Shown: piece by piece, positions 1 to 6,130 of the stretch
Layout: each line of letters opens with the position of its first letter
Position numbering within the stretch: the first letter of the stretch is position 1
Assembly (NCBI RefSeq): GCF_047607725.1
Contig: NZ_JBLKSS010000188.1
Span: 1-7,405 of the forward strand
Reading direction: 5' to 3'
From: JBLKSS01 sp047607725
GTDB lineage: Bacteria; Pseudomonadota; Gammaproteobacteria; Enterobacterales; Enterobacteriaceae
Length of the DNA stretch: 7,405 bases
Notes under the pieces: generated by a model
Told to the model about the DNA's origin: nothing
Database searches by the model: none
Seen by the model: only the letters and a program-made list of their open reading frames with translations
Program-made: the position numbers and the translations under genes

Positions 1-141
1 TCACTCAAACCGGGATGGAAATAAAAATTATTAAAATCAATACAATGTGAAAATGCAATGAGCATAAGCGTGTAACGTAGGTTTACTGTCTCATACAACA
101 AACCCACCAATAATTCAAGACGTCCTCCACGGGGCGCTTAC
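1..141 (-). mobile_element. Terminal part of an IS66-like insertion sequence, cutting off the 3' end of hisI
   Basis: Homology to hisI stops abruptly at about position 142. The minus strand from 141 leftward begins GTAAGCGCCCCGTGG, which fits the GTAA-type terminal repeat of IS66-family elements. The same GTAAGCG heptamer opens the IS66 end at 7268-7274, so both elements face outward from the operon. The remaining sequence to the window edge is AT-rich, unlike the his genes, and shows no recognisable coding region; a short open frame from an ATG at 65-63 runs off the window but matches nothing I know. Since the transposase end of the right element lies next to its own terminal repeat, this non-coding end is probably the opposite (5') end of a similarly oriented copy. 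The family call here rests on the terminal repeat and the abrupt junction only. Confidence 0.65.
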
Positions 142-716
142 CTTAAATCCAGCTCCTGATCCTGCAATAGCACCAACAGATGATAGACAAGGTCCGCCGC
201 CTCGTTGGTCAGCTCCTCTTTGTCGTGTACCGTGGCGGCTAAGGCGGTTTCCACTCCCTCTTCGCCGACTTTCTGAGCAATGCGTTTTGTGGCGCTGGCG
301 TACAGGCTGGCGGTATAGGAACTTTGTGGATCGGCGTTTTTACGCTCGCCGAGCAGCGTCTCCAGCGTATAGAGAAAGCCCCAATCGCTGCTGGCTGGAG
401 AGAAACAGCTGCTGGTCCCGTTGTGGCAGGTCGGGCCTTGGGGATGAACCAAAATCAGCAGCGTATCGTTGTCGCAGTCCGGATGGATGCTGACCAGCCG
501 CAAAACGTGACCGGAACTTTCGCCTTTGGTCCACAAACGTTGTTTGCTGCGCGAATAAAATGTCACCTGGCCGGATTGTTCGGTTGCCTGCAGCGCGTCG
601 GCGTTCATATAGCCCAGCATCAAAACCTCACCCGAGACGGCATGCTGGACGATGGCGGGCAGCAGGCCGCCGTTTTTTTGCCAATCCAACTGCTGGTGCT
701 GTTGTTCGGTTAACAT
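138..716 (-). CDS. hisI: Bifunctional phosphoribosyl-AMP cyclohydrolase / phosphoribosyl-ATP pyrophosphatase HisI(E), C-terminus cut by an IS
   Basis: Cytosolic enzyme for the second and third steps of histidine synthesis: hydrolysis of PR-ATP to PR-AMP, then ring opening of PR-AMP. The N-terminal cyclohydrolase domain (about residues 1-115) keeps the metal-binding cysteines in IHPDCDND and GPTCHNGTSSC. The C-terminal pyrophosphatase domain (about 117-192) keeps ERKNADPQSSYTASL, KVGEEGVETALAA and NEAADLVYHLL. The start ATG lies inside the end of hisF (ATGTTAA overlap), as in E. coli, implying translational coupling. The protein is 192 residues, about 11 fewer than the E. coli enzyme (203). 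After QELDL the reading frame enters the IS terminal repeat, which supplies the third base of the last codon (Arg) and the TAA stop. The missing tail is a helix end outside the catalytic motifs, so some activity is conceivable, but stability is uncertain. Confidence 0.93.
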   Translation of the reverse strand: MLTEQQHQQLDWQKNGGLLPAIVQHAVSGEVLMLGYMNADALQATEQSGQVTFYSRSKQRLWTKGESSGHVLRLVSIHPDCDNDTLLILVHPQGPTCHNGTSSCFSPASSDWGFLYTLETLLGERKNADPQSSYTASLYASATKRIAQKVGEEGVETALAATVHDKEELTNEAADLVYHLLVLLQDQELDLR

Positions 717-1489
717 AATCTGATGTCCACTCTCTCTGCCGCCAAAAACTGCTTCAATTCACCGATATTGATGATCTGCTTATGGAACACCGACGCCGCC
801 AGGGCGGCCGTCCACGTGCGCGTCGCGAAACGCGCCAAAAAATGCGCCATCGTGCCGGCGCCGCCGGAAGCGATAAGCGGGACGTGACAGCGTTCACGGA
901 CCTGCCGCAGCTGCTCCAGATCATAACCGTTGCGCACGCCGTCCTGATTCATCATGTTGAGGACGATTTCCCCCGCGCCGCGCCGTTGCACCTCTTCCAC
1001 CCAATCCAGGGTTTGCCAGGGGGTGATGCGGGTCCGGGTTTCGTCGCCGGTATATTGATTGACCTGATAACGCCCGTTGGCGGCGTCAAACCAGGTATCG
1101 ATGCCGACGACGACAATACACTGGACGCCAAAGCGATCCGCCAGGCGGCTGATAAGCGTCGGGTCCGCCAGCGCCGGTGAATTAATGGAAATCTTGTCGG
1201 CGCCGTAAGAGAGGATCTCGCCGGCCTGCTCGATGCTTTGGATACCGCCCGCCACGCAGAAGGGTATGTCGATGACTTCGGCGACCTCGGCTATCCAGCG
1301 CTTGTCCATCACCCGGCCGGCGGTGGAGGCGGTGATATCATAAAAGACCAGTTCGTCAGCCCCTTCTTCGGTATAGCAGCGCGCCAGGGGCACGATATCG
1401 CCGATAACTTCGTGATGGCGAAATTGCATCCCTTTGACCACCTGACCCTGCCGGACATCCAGGCAGGGAATTATGCGTTTTGCCAACAT
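710..1489 (-). CDS. hisF: Imidazole glycerol phosphate synthase cyclase subunit HisF, with a compensated frameshift
   Basis: HisF is the (beta/alpha)8-barrel that uses ammonia from HisH to convert PRFAR to imidazole glycerol phosphate and AICAR. The N-terminus MLAKRIIPCLDV carries catalytic Asp11. The second catalytic Asp is at 131 in VGIDTW (130 in E. coli). GEIVLNMMNQDGVRNGYD, PLIASGGAGTM and ALAASVFHKQIINIGELK are also present. Two abnormalities are visible. A third GTC codon (1106-1114) gives VVVGID where E. coli has VVGID. Residues 219-228 read ARFATRTWTA instead of a sequence like the family's EAFRDADVDG; shifting frame between about 835 and 806 restores FRDAHVDG, so a one-base loss and a one-base gain cancel out. 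Length is 259 against 258 in E. coli. The start overlaps the hisA end by 19 bases, as in E. coli. Function is doubtful although the frame is open. Confidence 0.93.
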   Translation of the reverse strand: MLAKRIIPCLDVRQGQVVKGMQFRHHEVIGDIVPLARCYTEEGADELVFYDITASTAGRVMDKRWIAEVAEVIDIPFCVAGGIQSIEQAGEILSYGADKISINSPALADPTLISRLADRFGVQCIVVVGIDTWFDAANGRYQVNQYTGDETRTRITPWQTLDWVEEVQRRGAGEIVLNMMNQDGVRNGYDLEQLRQVRERCHVPLIASGGAGTMAHFLARFATRTWTAALAASVFHKQIINIGELKQFLAAERVDIRLC

Positions 1490-2211
1490 GTCAGCGCCTC
1501 CGCGACGGCGAATTTATTTTCCAGCAGCGCGCGGCCGACGATGACGCCCTGCCCGCCGCTGTGGCGTAGCTCGGCGATATCCGCCCGGCTGCTGATGCCG
1601 CCGGAGGATTGAAACGCAATATCGGGCCAGGTGTCGCACAGCGATCGATAAAGCGACAGGTTACTGCCCGCCAGAGTGCCGTCGCGGGAAATATCGGTAC
1701 ACAGCACGTGTTTCAGACCCAGCGGACGATAGTGCGCTATCACCTGTTCCAGCGTCGCGCCGGAGTCTGCCTGCCAGCCGCTTATCGCCACCCGACGTTC
1801 GCCGTCGCCGTCGATGCGCACGTCCAGCGCCAGCACCAGCGTGTCAGGGCCGAAACGCTCAAACCAGCGCCGCACTTCCTGCGGCTGTCTCACCGTGGTC
1901 GAGCCGACCACCACGCGGGTGGCGCCCGCCTCTAGCAGCGCTTCCACGTCCGCCGCGCTGCGGATGCCGCAGCCGATCTGCACCAGCGCCGGCGCACCCC
2001 CTGCCAGCAGCCGTGTCAACAGCGGTATCTGGCGCGCTTGCGGGTCACGGGCGCCGGATAAATCCACCAGGTGCAGCACCTCGGCCCCCTGGCGCAGGTA
2101 ATCCTCAAGGCGCGGTAGCGGATCGGCACCATAGCTGCGCTGTGTCTGATAATCGCCTTGATGCAGCCGCACCACGGCGCCGTCAATCAAATCCAAAGCG
2201 GGTATAATCAC
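1471..2211 (-). CDS. hisA: ProFAR isomerase HisA (5'ProFAR to PRFAR)
   Basis: HisA catalyses the Amadori isomerisation of 5'ProFAR to PRFAR in the cytosol and is a (beta/alpha)8-barrel homologous to HisF. Catalytic Asp7 is in IIPALD, the second catalytic Asp is in LVLALDVR, and CTDISRDGTLAGSN and FQSSGGISS (C-terminal phosphate site) are intact. Its 246 residues match the family (245 in E. coli), and no frameshift is visible. The start is a GTG at 2211-2209, chosen because the protein then begins VIIPALD like E. coli. A GGAG lies nine bases upstream inside the end of hisH, and the ancestral hisH stop is three bases before the GTG. One oddity is QIGCGIRS at residues 78-85, where the family has GGG(I/V)R. 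This is the best-preserved catalytic gene of the operon. Confidence 0.95.
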   Translation of the reverse strand: MIIPALDLIDGAVVRLHQGDYQTQRSYGADPLPRLEDYLRQGAEVLHLVDLSGARDPQARQIPLLTRLLAGGAPALVQIGCGIRSAADVEALLEAGATRVVVGSTTVRQPQEVRRWFERFGPDTLVLALDVRIDGDGERRVAISGWQADSGATLEQVIAHYRPLGLKHVLCTDISRDGTLAGSNLSLYRSLCDTWPDIAFQSSGGISSRADIAELRHSGGQGVIVGRALLENKFAVAEALTCWQNA

Positions 2212-2234
2212 CGGTTACATCTCCAAAAAGTTTT

Positions 2235-2792
2235 TCAGCAGCCGGCGGCGCCGGAGCGCTCGGGATGAAACTGCACGCCGAAGAAATTATCCTGCTCCAC
2301 CGCGGCGGTGAACGGCGAGCCATAGCTAGCCTGGGCGATGGTGGCGGCGCATAGCGGCATGGCGTAACCGTGAACGAAATAAAAGTAACTGCCGTCGTCA
2401 ATGCCGCGAAACAGTCGATTGCCGGCCTGCGCCGTCACCTGGTTCCAGCCCATATGGGGCAGGCCGGCGTCCGCCATGCGCGTCACCGGCGCGTCGATAA
2501 TGCCGAGGGTGTTGACGCCGCCATTTTCATCGCTGGCGGACCCCAGCAGCTGCATACCGAGGCAAATACCCAATACCGGCTGGGTACAAGCTTTAACCAG
2601 CGTAATAAGTCCCCGCTCGCACAACTGGCCCATGGCCGCCTGGGCGGTGCCGACGCCGGGCAGAAACAGTTTGTCCGCCTGCAATACCACATCGGCGTCG
2701 CGGCTGACGATCGGTTGATAGCCCAGACGGCGCACCGCCGCGGTGACCGAGAACAGATTGACGCAGCCGGTATCCAGGACAACCACGTTCAT
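2235..2792 (-). CDS. hisH: Imidazole glycerol phosphate synthase glutaminase subunit HisH, C-terminally frameshifted
   Basis: HisH is the class I glutamine amidotransferase that feeds ammonia into HisF. The nucleophile Cys77 in GICLGMQ, the oxyanion region PGVGTAQAAM, and His176 and Glu178 in FGVQFHPE are all present, so the catalytic triad is intact. The current frame ends GAAGC-stop after 185 residues, against 196 in E. coli. In the neighbouring frame the next bases encode LLKNFLEM followed by TAA at 2217-2215, exactly the E. coli C-terminus, so an indel at about 2241-2249 has clipped the last helix. A second small loss is GLPHMGWN where E. coli has GLPLPHMGWN. The ATG shares one base with the hisB stop (TAATG), and AAGGAG lies seven bases upstream at 2800-2805. 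Class: damaged gene with a preserved active site. Confidence 0.93.
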   Translation of the reverse strand: MNVVVLDTGCVNLFSVTAAVRRLGYQPIVSRDADVVLQADKLFLPGVGTAQAAMGQLCERGLITLVKACTQPVLGICLGMQLLGSASDENGGVNTLGIIDAPVTRMADAGLPHMGWNQVTAQAGNRLFRGIDDGSYFYFVHGYAMPLCAATIAQASYGSPFTAAVEQDNFFGVQFHPERSGAAGC

Positions 2793-3859
2793 TACAGCAC
2801 TCCTTTTGAGCTGGGCAGGGTGTCACCCTCCACGCGGATGGCCTGGCGCAGCGTGCGGCCGAAGGCCTTGAACAGACTCTCTACCCGATGATGGTCATTC
2901 TTGCCTTTGGTGCGCAGGTGCAACGTGCAGGCCATGGCATAGGAAAGGGAGCGGAAGAAATGCTCCACCATTTCGGTACTGAGATCGCCCACACGCTGAA
3001 AACTGTATTCGGCTTTATATTCCAGATGCGGACGCTCGGAGATGTCCAGCGCGCAGCGCGCCAGGCACTCGTCCATCGGCAGCACGAACCCGAAACGGCC
3101 AATGCCGCGCTTGTCCCCCAGCGCCTTGTTCAGCGCTTCCCCCAGGGCTAGGGCGGTATCTTCCACAGTGTGGTGATCGTCGATATGCAGATCGCCCTGC
3201 ACGGCAATATTCATGCTCAGCCCGCCGTGGGTGGCTATCTTATCGAGCATGTGATCGAAAAAGCCGATGCCGGTGTTGATACGGCTGCCGCCTTCCCGGT
3301 CGAGCCAGACTTCGACGTCGATAGCGGTTTCCCGCATCACGCGCTTGACGTGCGCATGGCGATCGCGGCGGGTCAGCTGCTCGCTGATAGCCTGCCAGTT
3401 GAGCGTTTCGCGTTGATAACGCAGCCCGCTGATACCCATATTGGCCGCGAGCGCCATATCGGTTTCCCTGTAGCCGATGACATAGCTGTGGGCGCTGTCC
3501 AGCGCGCTCTCTTGCAGCCACGGCGTAACCAGCGCGGTCTGCGGTTTACGGCACGCGCAGCCGTCGGCGGGCAGATGCGGGCAAATCAGCACCTCATCAA
3601 AAACGATGCCTTGCGACGTGAAAATGGCCATCATCAGATTATGCGGACCATCGAAATCCGCCTGCGGAAAACTGGCGGTGCCCAGGCCGTCCTGGTTGGT
3701 GATCATTACCAGTCGGTAGCCGGCTTTTTGCAGCGCCAGCAGTGCCGGGATCACATCGGGCTCCAGTGCCAGCTTGTCCATACGGTCTACCTGGAAATCT
3801 TCTGGGGGTTCGCTGATGAGCGTGCCATCACGATCGATAAACAGGACTTTCTGATTCAC
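2792..3859 (-). CDS. hisB: Bifunctional histidinol-phosphatase / imidazoleglycerol-phosphate dehydratase HisB
   Basis: HisB carries out the sixth step (IGP dehydration, C-terminal domain) and the eighth (histidinol phosphate dephosphorylation, N-terminal HAD domain). With a GTG start at 3859-3857 the protein is 355 residues, the E. coli length. That GTG has AAGGAG five bases upstream and overlaps the hisC stop as GTGA. The HAD domain has FIDRDGTL (nucleophile Asp9, acid Asp11), MITNQDG and the zinc set in CPHLPADGCACRK. Residue 130, Asp in the E. coli VIGDRATD motif and a Mg ligand, is Tyr here (VIGYRETD, codon TAC at 3472-3470). The dehydratase domain (about 167-355) keeps its metal and substrate motifs: FFDHMLD, DDHHTVEDTA, EHFFRSL and KGKNDHHRVES. 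The dehydratase is therefore probably functional and the phosphatase probably not. An upstream open extension to 4099 is only hisC read in another frame. Confidence 0.95.
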   Translation of the reverse strand: MNQKVLFIDRDGTLISEPPEDFQVDRMDKLALEPDVIPALLALQKAGYRLVMITNQDGLGTASFPQADFDGPHNLMMAIFTSQGIVFDEVLICPHLPADGCACRKPQTALVTPWLQESALDSAHSYVIGYRETDMALAANMGISGLRYQRETLNWQAISEQLTRRDRHAHVKRVMRETAIDVEVWLDREGGSRINTGIGFFDHMLDKIATHGGLSMNIAVQGDLHIDDHHTVEDTALALGEALNKALGDKRGIGRFGFVLPMDECLARCALDISERPHLEYKAEYSFQRVGDLSTEMVEHFFRSLSYAMACTLHLRTKGKNDHHRVESLFKAFGRTLRQAIRVEGDTLPSSKGVL

Positions 3860-4950
3860 AGGGACTCCTTGCTGGATGAAGACGCCGGGGTCAACGCTTT
3901 TAGCGCCGCGACCACGCTCTGGCATTCCGCCTGGGTGCCGATGGTAATGCGCAGACAGTCGGCCAATCCCGGCTGTTTGCTCTGATCGCGTAAAATCGTA
4001 CCCTGATCCCACAGGGTTTTGAACACCTGATAGGCCGGATCGCACCGGACCAGCAAATAATTGCTGACGCTGGGATACACCGCGCGGATGCAGGAGCATT
4101 GCGCCAGCTCGCGCGCCAGCATCTCGCGATTGGCATTGATCTGCGCCACCCGCGTCCGCGTTTGCCGCAACCCTTCGGCGGACAGGGCCTGTTCGGCGAT
4201 ATTCGCTACCGGCAGCGCCAGGGGGTAGGGGGCGATGACTTTTAACAACAGCTGAACCACTTCTGCATTAGCCAGAACAAAACCGCAGCGCAGACCGGCC
4301 AAGGCGAAAGCTTTAGACAGCGTGCACAGGATGACCAGGTGCGGATACTGGGCGAGCCAGTTCACCACGCTCGCCTGGGGGCAGAAATCGATATAGGCTT
4401 CGTCCACCACCAGCAACGCGCGATCGCGGGTCATTTCCAGCAGCGCGCGCAGGGTCTCGGGGTCGATAAGGTTGCCGGTGGGATTGTTCGGGCTGCAAAT
4501 GTACAAAAGCTTCACGCCGTCGAGCCGCGCGCGAATGGCCGGCAGATCAAGCTGCCAATCCTCGCGGGCCGCGCCCGTGCGGCGCGCAATGCCAAAGGTT
4601 TCGGCGCTGACGCTATACATGCCATAGGTGGGCGGGCAAAACAGAATGGCATCGGCGCCTGGTTCGCAAAAGGCGCGGATCAGCAGCTCAATACCCTCGT
4701 CGGCCCCGAGGCAAACCACTACGTTTTCCGGCCGCACCCCCGCATAGCTCGCGTAGCCGGTAATGACGCCCGTTGGCTGACAGGCCGGGTAGCGGTTAAG
4801 ATCGCCGCCGCGCAGATCGTAAACCGGCGACAGCGGGTACTCGTTGGCGTTCAGCCAGATATCCCCCTGGTCACCCAGCCGGCGCGCCGACTGATAGGGC
4901 TCCAGCGCCAGCGCCAACAGGCCGGCGGGTGTGAGTTCCTGCACCGTCAT
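3856..4950 (-). CDS. hisC: Histidinol-phosphate aminotransferase HisC, native 5' end deleted and joined in frame to hisD
   Basis: HisC is the PLP enzyme converting imidazole acetol phosphate to histidinol phosphate (fold-type I). From about position 4905 leftward the protein aligns throughout: EPYQSARRLGD, WLNANEYP, RYPACQP, GADEGIELLIRAFCEPG, CPPTYGMYSVSAET, SPNNPTG, VVDEAYIDF, the PLP lysine in TLSKAFALAGLRCGF and substrate-binding Arg in CLRITIG. The native start and first ~17 codons are missing; the frame instead continues upstream into the hisD 3' region (VQELTPAGLLALA). I give the ATG at 4950-4948 as start because it would yield 364 residues against 356 in E. coli, replacing the lost N-terminus with a similar-length hisD-derived one. 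It has no good ribosome binding site, so this start is a guess. The Arg usually preceding TLSKAF is Cys (codon 4326-4324). The end overlaps the hisB start (GTGA). Confidence 0.85.
   Translation of the reverse strand: MTVQELTPAGLLALALEPYQSARRLGDQGDIWLNANEYPLSPVYDLRGGDLNRYPACQPTGVITGYASYAGVRPENVVVCLGADEGIELLIRAFCEPGADAILFCPPTYGMYSVSAETFGIARRTGAAREDWQLDLPAIRARLDGVKLLYICSPNNPTGNLIDPETLRALLEMTRDRALLVVDEAYIDFCPQASVVNWLAQYPHLVILCTLSKAFALAGLRCGFVLANAEVVQLLLKVIAPYPLALPVANIAEQALSAEGLRQTRTRVAQINANREMLARELAQCSCIRAVYPSVSNYLLVRCDPAYQVFKTLWDQGTILRDQSKQPGLADCLRITIGTQAECQSVVAALKALTPASSSSKESL
3865..3870 (-). promoter_or_regulatory. Ribosome binding site for hisB
   Basis: The minus strand reads AAGGAG five bases before a GTG. 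It decides the GTG start of hisB, giving a 355-residue product identical in length to E. coli HisB. Confidence 0.75.
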
Positions 4951-6126
4951 GCGTTTTTGGAAATCCGCCAGTCCTAGGCTTGAACAGGTGGCGGTATAGC
5001 CGTAGGTGGGTAGGGCATGGTTGGTGCCGGAGGCGTAATCGCCCGCGGACTCCGGCGACCAGTCGCCGAGGAAAATGGAGCCGGCGCTGGTAATCTCCTC
5101 CACCCAGCGCGATGCATCGCGGGTTTGGATAATCAAGTGCTCCGGCCCGTAACGGTTGCTGATGGCCACGCACTCGGCCAGATCGGCGGTGATGATAAGG
5201 CGGCTGCTGGCCAGCGCCTGGCGGGCGATAGCGGCGCGGGAGAGTGACTGTGCAGCTGGCGTTCGGTTTTCAGCGCTACCCGCTGCGCCAGATCGGCGTC
5301 GGGGGTCAGCAGGATCACCTGAGAATCGGGGCCGTGTTCCGCCTGCGACAGCAGATCGGCGGCGACAAACGCCGGATTGGCCCGTGCGTCGGCGATAACC
5401 AGCACTTCGGACGGCCCCACGGGCATGTCGATGGCGCCGCCGTCCAGACGCTGGCTGACCTGCCGTTTCGCCTCGGTGACCCAGGCATTGCCCGGGCCAA
5501 AAATCTTGTCCACTTTCGCGATGGACTCGGTGCCGAACGCCATGGCGGCAATGGCCTGCGCGCCGCCGACCTGGTAAATATCCTGGACCCCGCAAAGCGA
5601 CGCGGCATACAGGATTTCATCGGCGATCGGCGGCGGCGGGCGAGCACAGGATCACCCGCCTGCAGCCGGCGATGCGCGCCGGCGTCGCCAGCATTAGCAC
5701 CGTCGAAGGCAGCGGCGCCGAGCCGCCCGGGATGTAGGGCCCCACCGAGGCCACCGGCCGGGTCACTTGGCGGCAGCGCACACCCGGCATCGTTTCCACA
5801 TCGACCACCGACAATTGCTGGGCACGGTGAAAACACTCGATGTTCGCCACCGCCATCGCGTGTTTAATTTCCGGCGCCAGCCGGCGCGCAGCCTGCTCAA
5901 CGGCCGCTTGCGTGACGCGCAGCTCGGGAGTCTCGGTGCGGTCAAAGCGGGCGTTCAGCGCGCGCAGCGCGTTGTCTCCCTCCTGGCGAACCTGTTGCAG
6001 AATCGCGCTGACGGTGGCGCTGACGTCTGCCTGGGCGTCGACCGCCGGGCGGGTCAACAGCCGCGCCTGTCCGGCGGCATCGCAATCGCACCAGCGTCCC
6101 GGTTGGGAAAAAACAGTGGTGGTCAT
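4911..6126 (-). pseudogene. hisD: Histidinol dehydrogenase hisD, frameshifted twice and missing its 3' end
   Basis: HisD oxidises histidinol to histidine in two NAD-dependent steps using a zinc site. The ATG at 6126-6124 is four bases after the hisG stop. Frame 1 runs MTTTVFSQPGRW to ILCSPAAADRR, then TGA at 5619-5617. Homology resumes one frame away (PPPPIADEILYAA, FGPGNAWVTEAKRQVSQRLDGGAIDMP, LLSQAEHGPDSQ) after one extra C near 5640 in a CCG-repeat tract. Around 5240-5253 it returns to the first frame (SRAAIARQALASSRLI, YGPEHLIIQTR with the catalytic Glu-His pair, AGDYASGTNH, RMTVQEL). The last ~28 codons, including the zinc ligand His419 of E. coli HisD, are absent, and the sequence runs straight into hisC. 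A two-residue gap (AVANIE for AVAVKNIE) is also seen. The combination makes an active enzyme implausible. Confidence 0.95.
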
Positions 6127-6130
6127 GGCG

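Noticed and set aside
1..65. Short minus-strand frame starting MLIAFSHCIDF near the left edge
   Set aside because: Only 21 codons are visible, it matches no IS66 protein I recall, and there is no ribosome site; not supportable as a gene.
3170..3985. A 271-codon plus-strand open frame
   Set aside because: It lies antisense to hisB and hisC, has no recognisable motif, and is a typical shadow frame of GC-rich coding sequence.
2792..4099. An N-terminally extended HisB of 435 residues
   Set aside because: The first 80 residues are hisC in another frame. The GTG at 3859 has a good ribosome site and gives the E. coli length.
3856..5595. A single long open frame read as one 579-residue novel protein
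   Set aside because: Its first third is hisD read out of frame; the remainder is the hisD 3' region joined to hisC. It has no start signal at 5595 and is a product of the deletion and frameshifts.
5244..5867. Plus-strand open frame of 207 codons opposite hisD
   Set aside because: Antisense shadow of the hisD pseudogene with Arg/Pro-rich low-complexity composition and no ribosome site.
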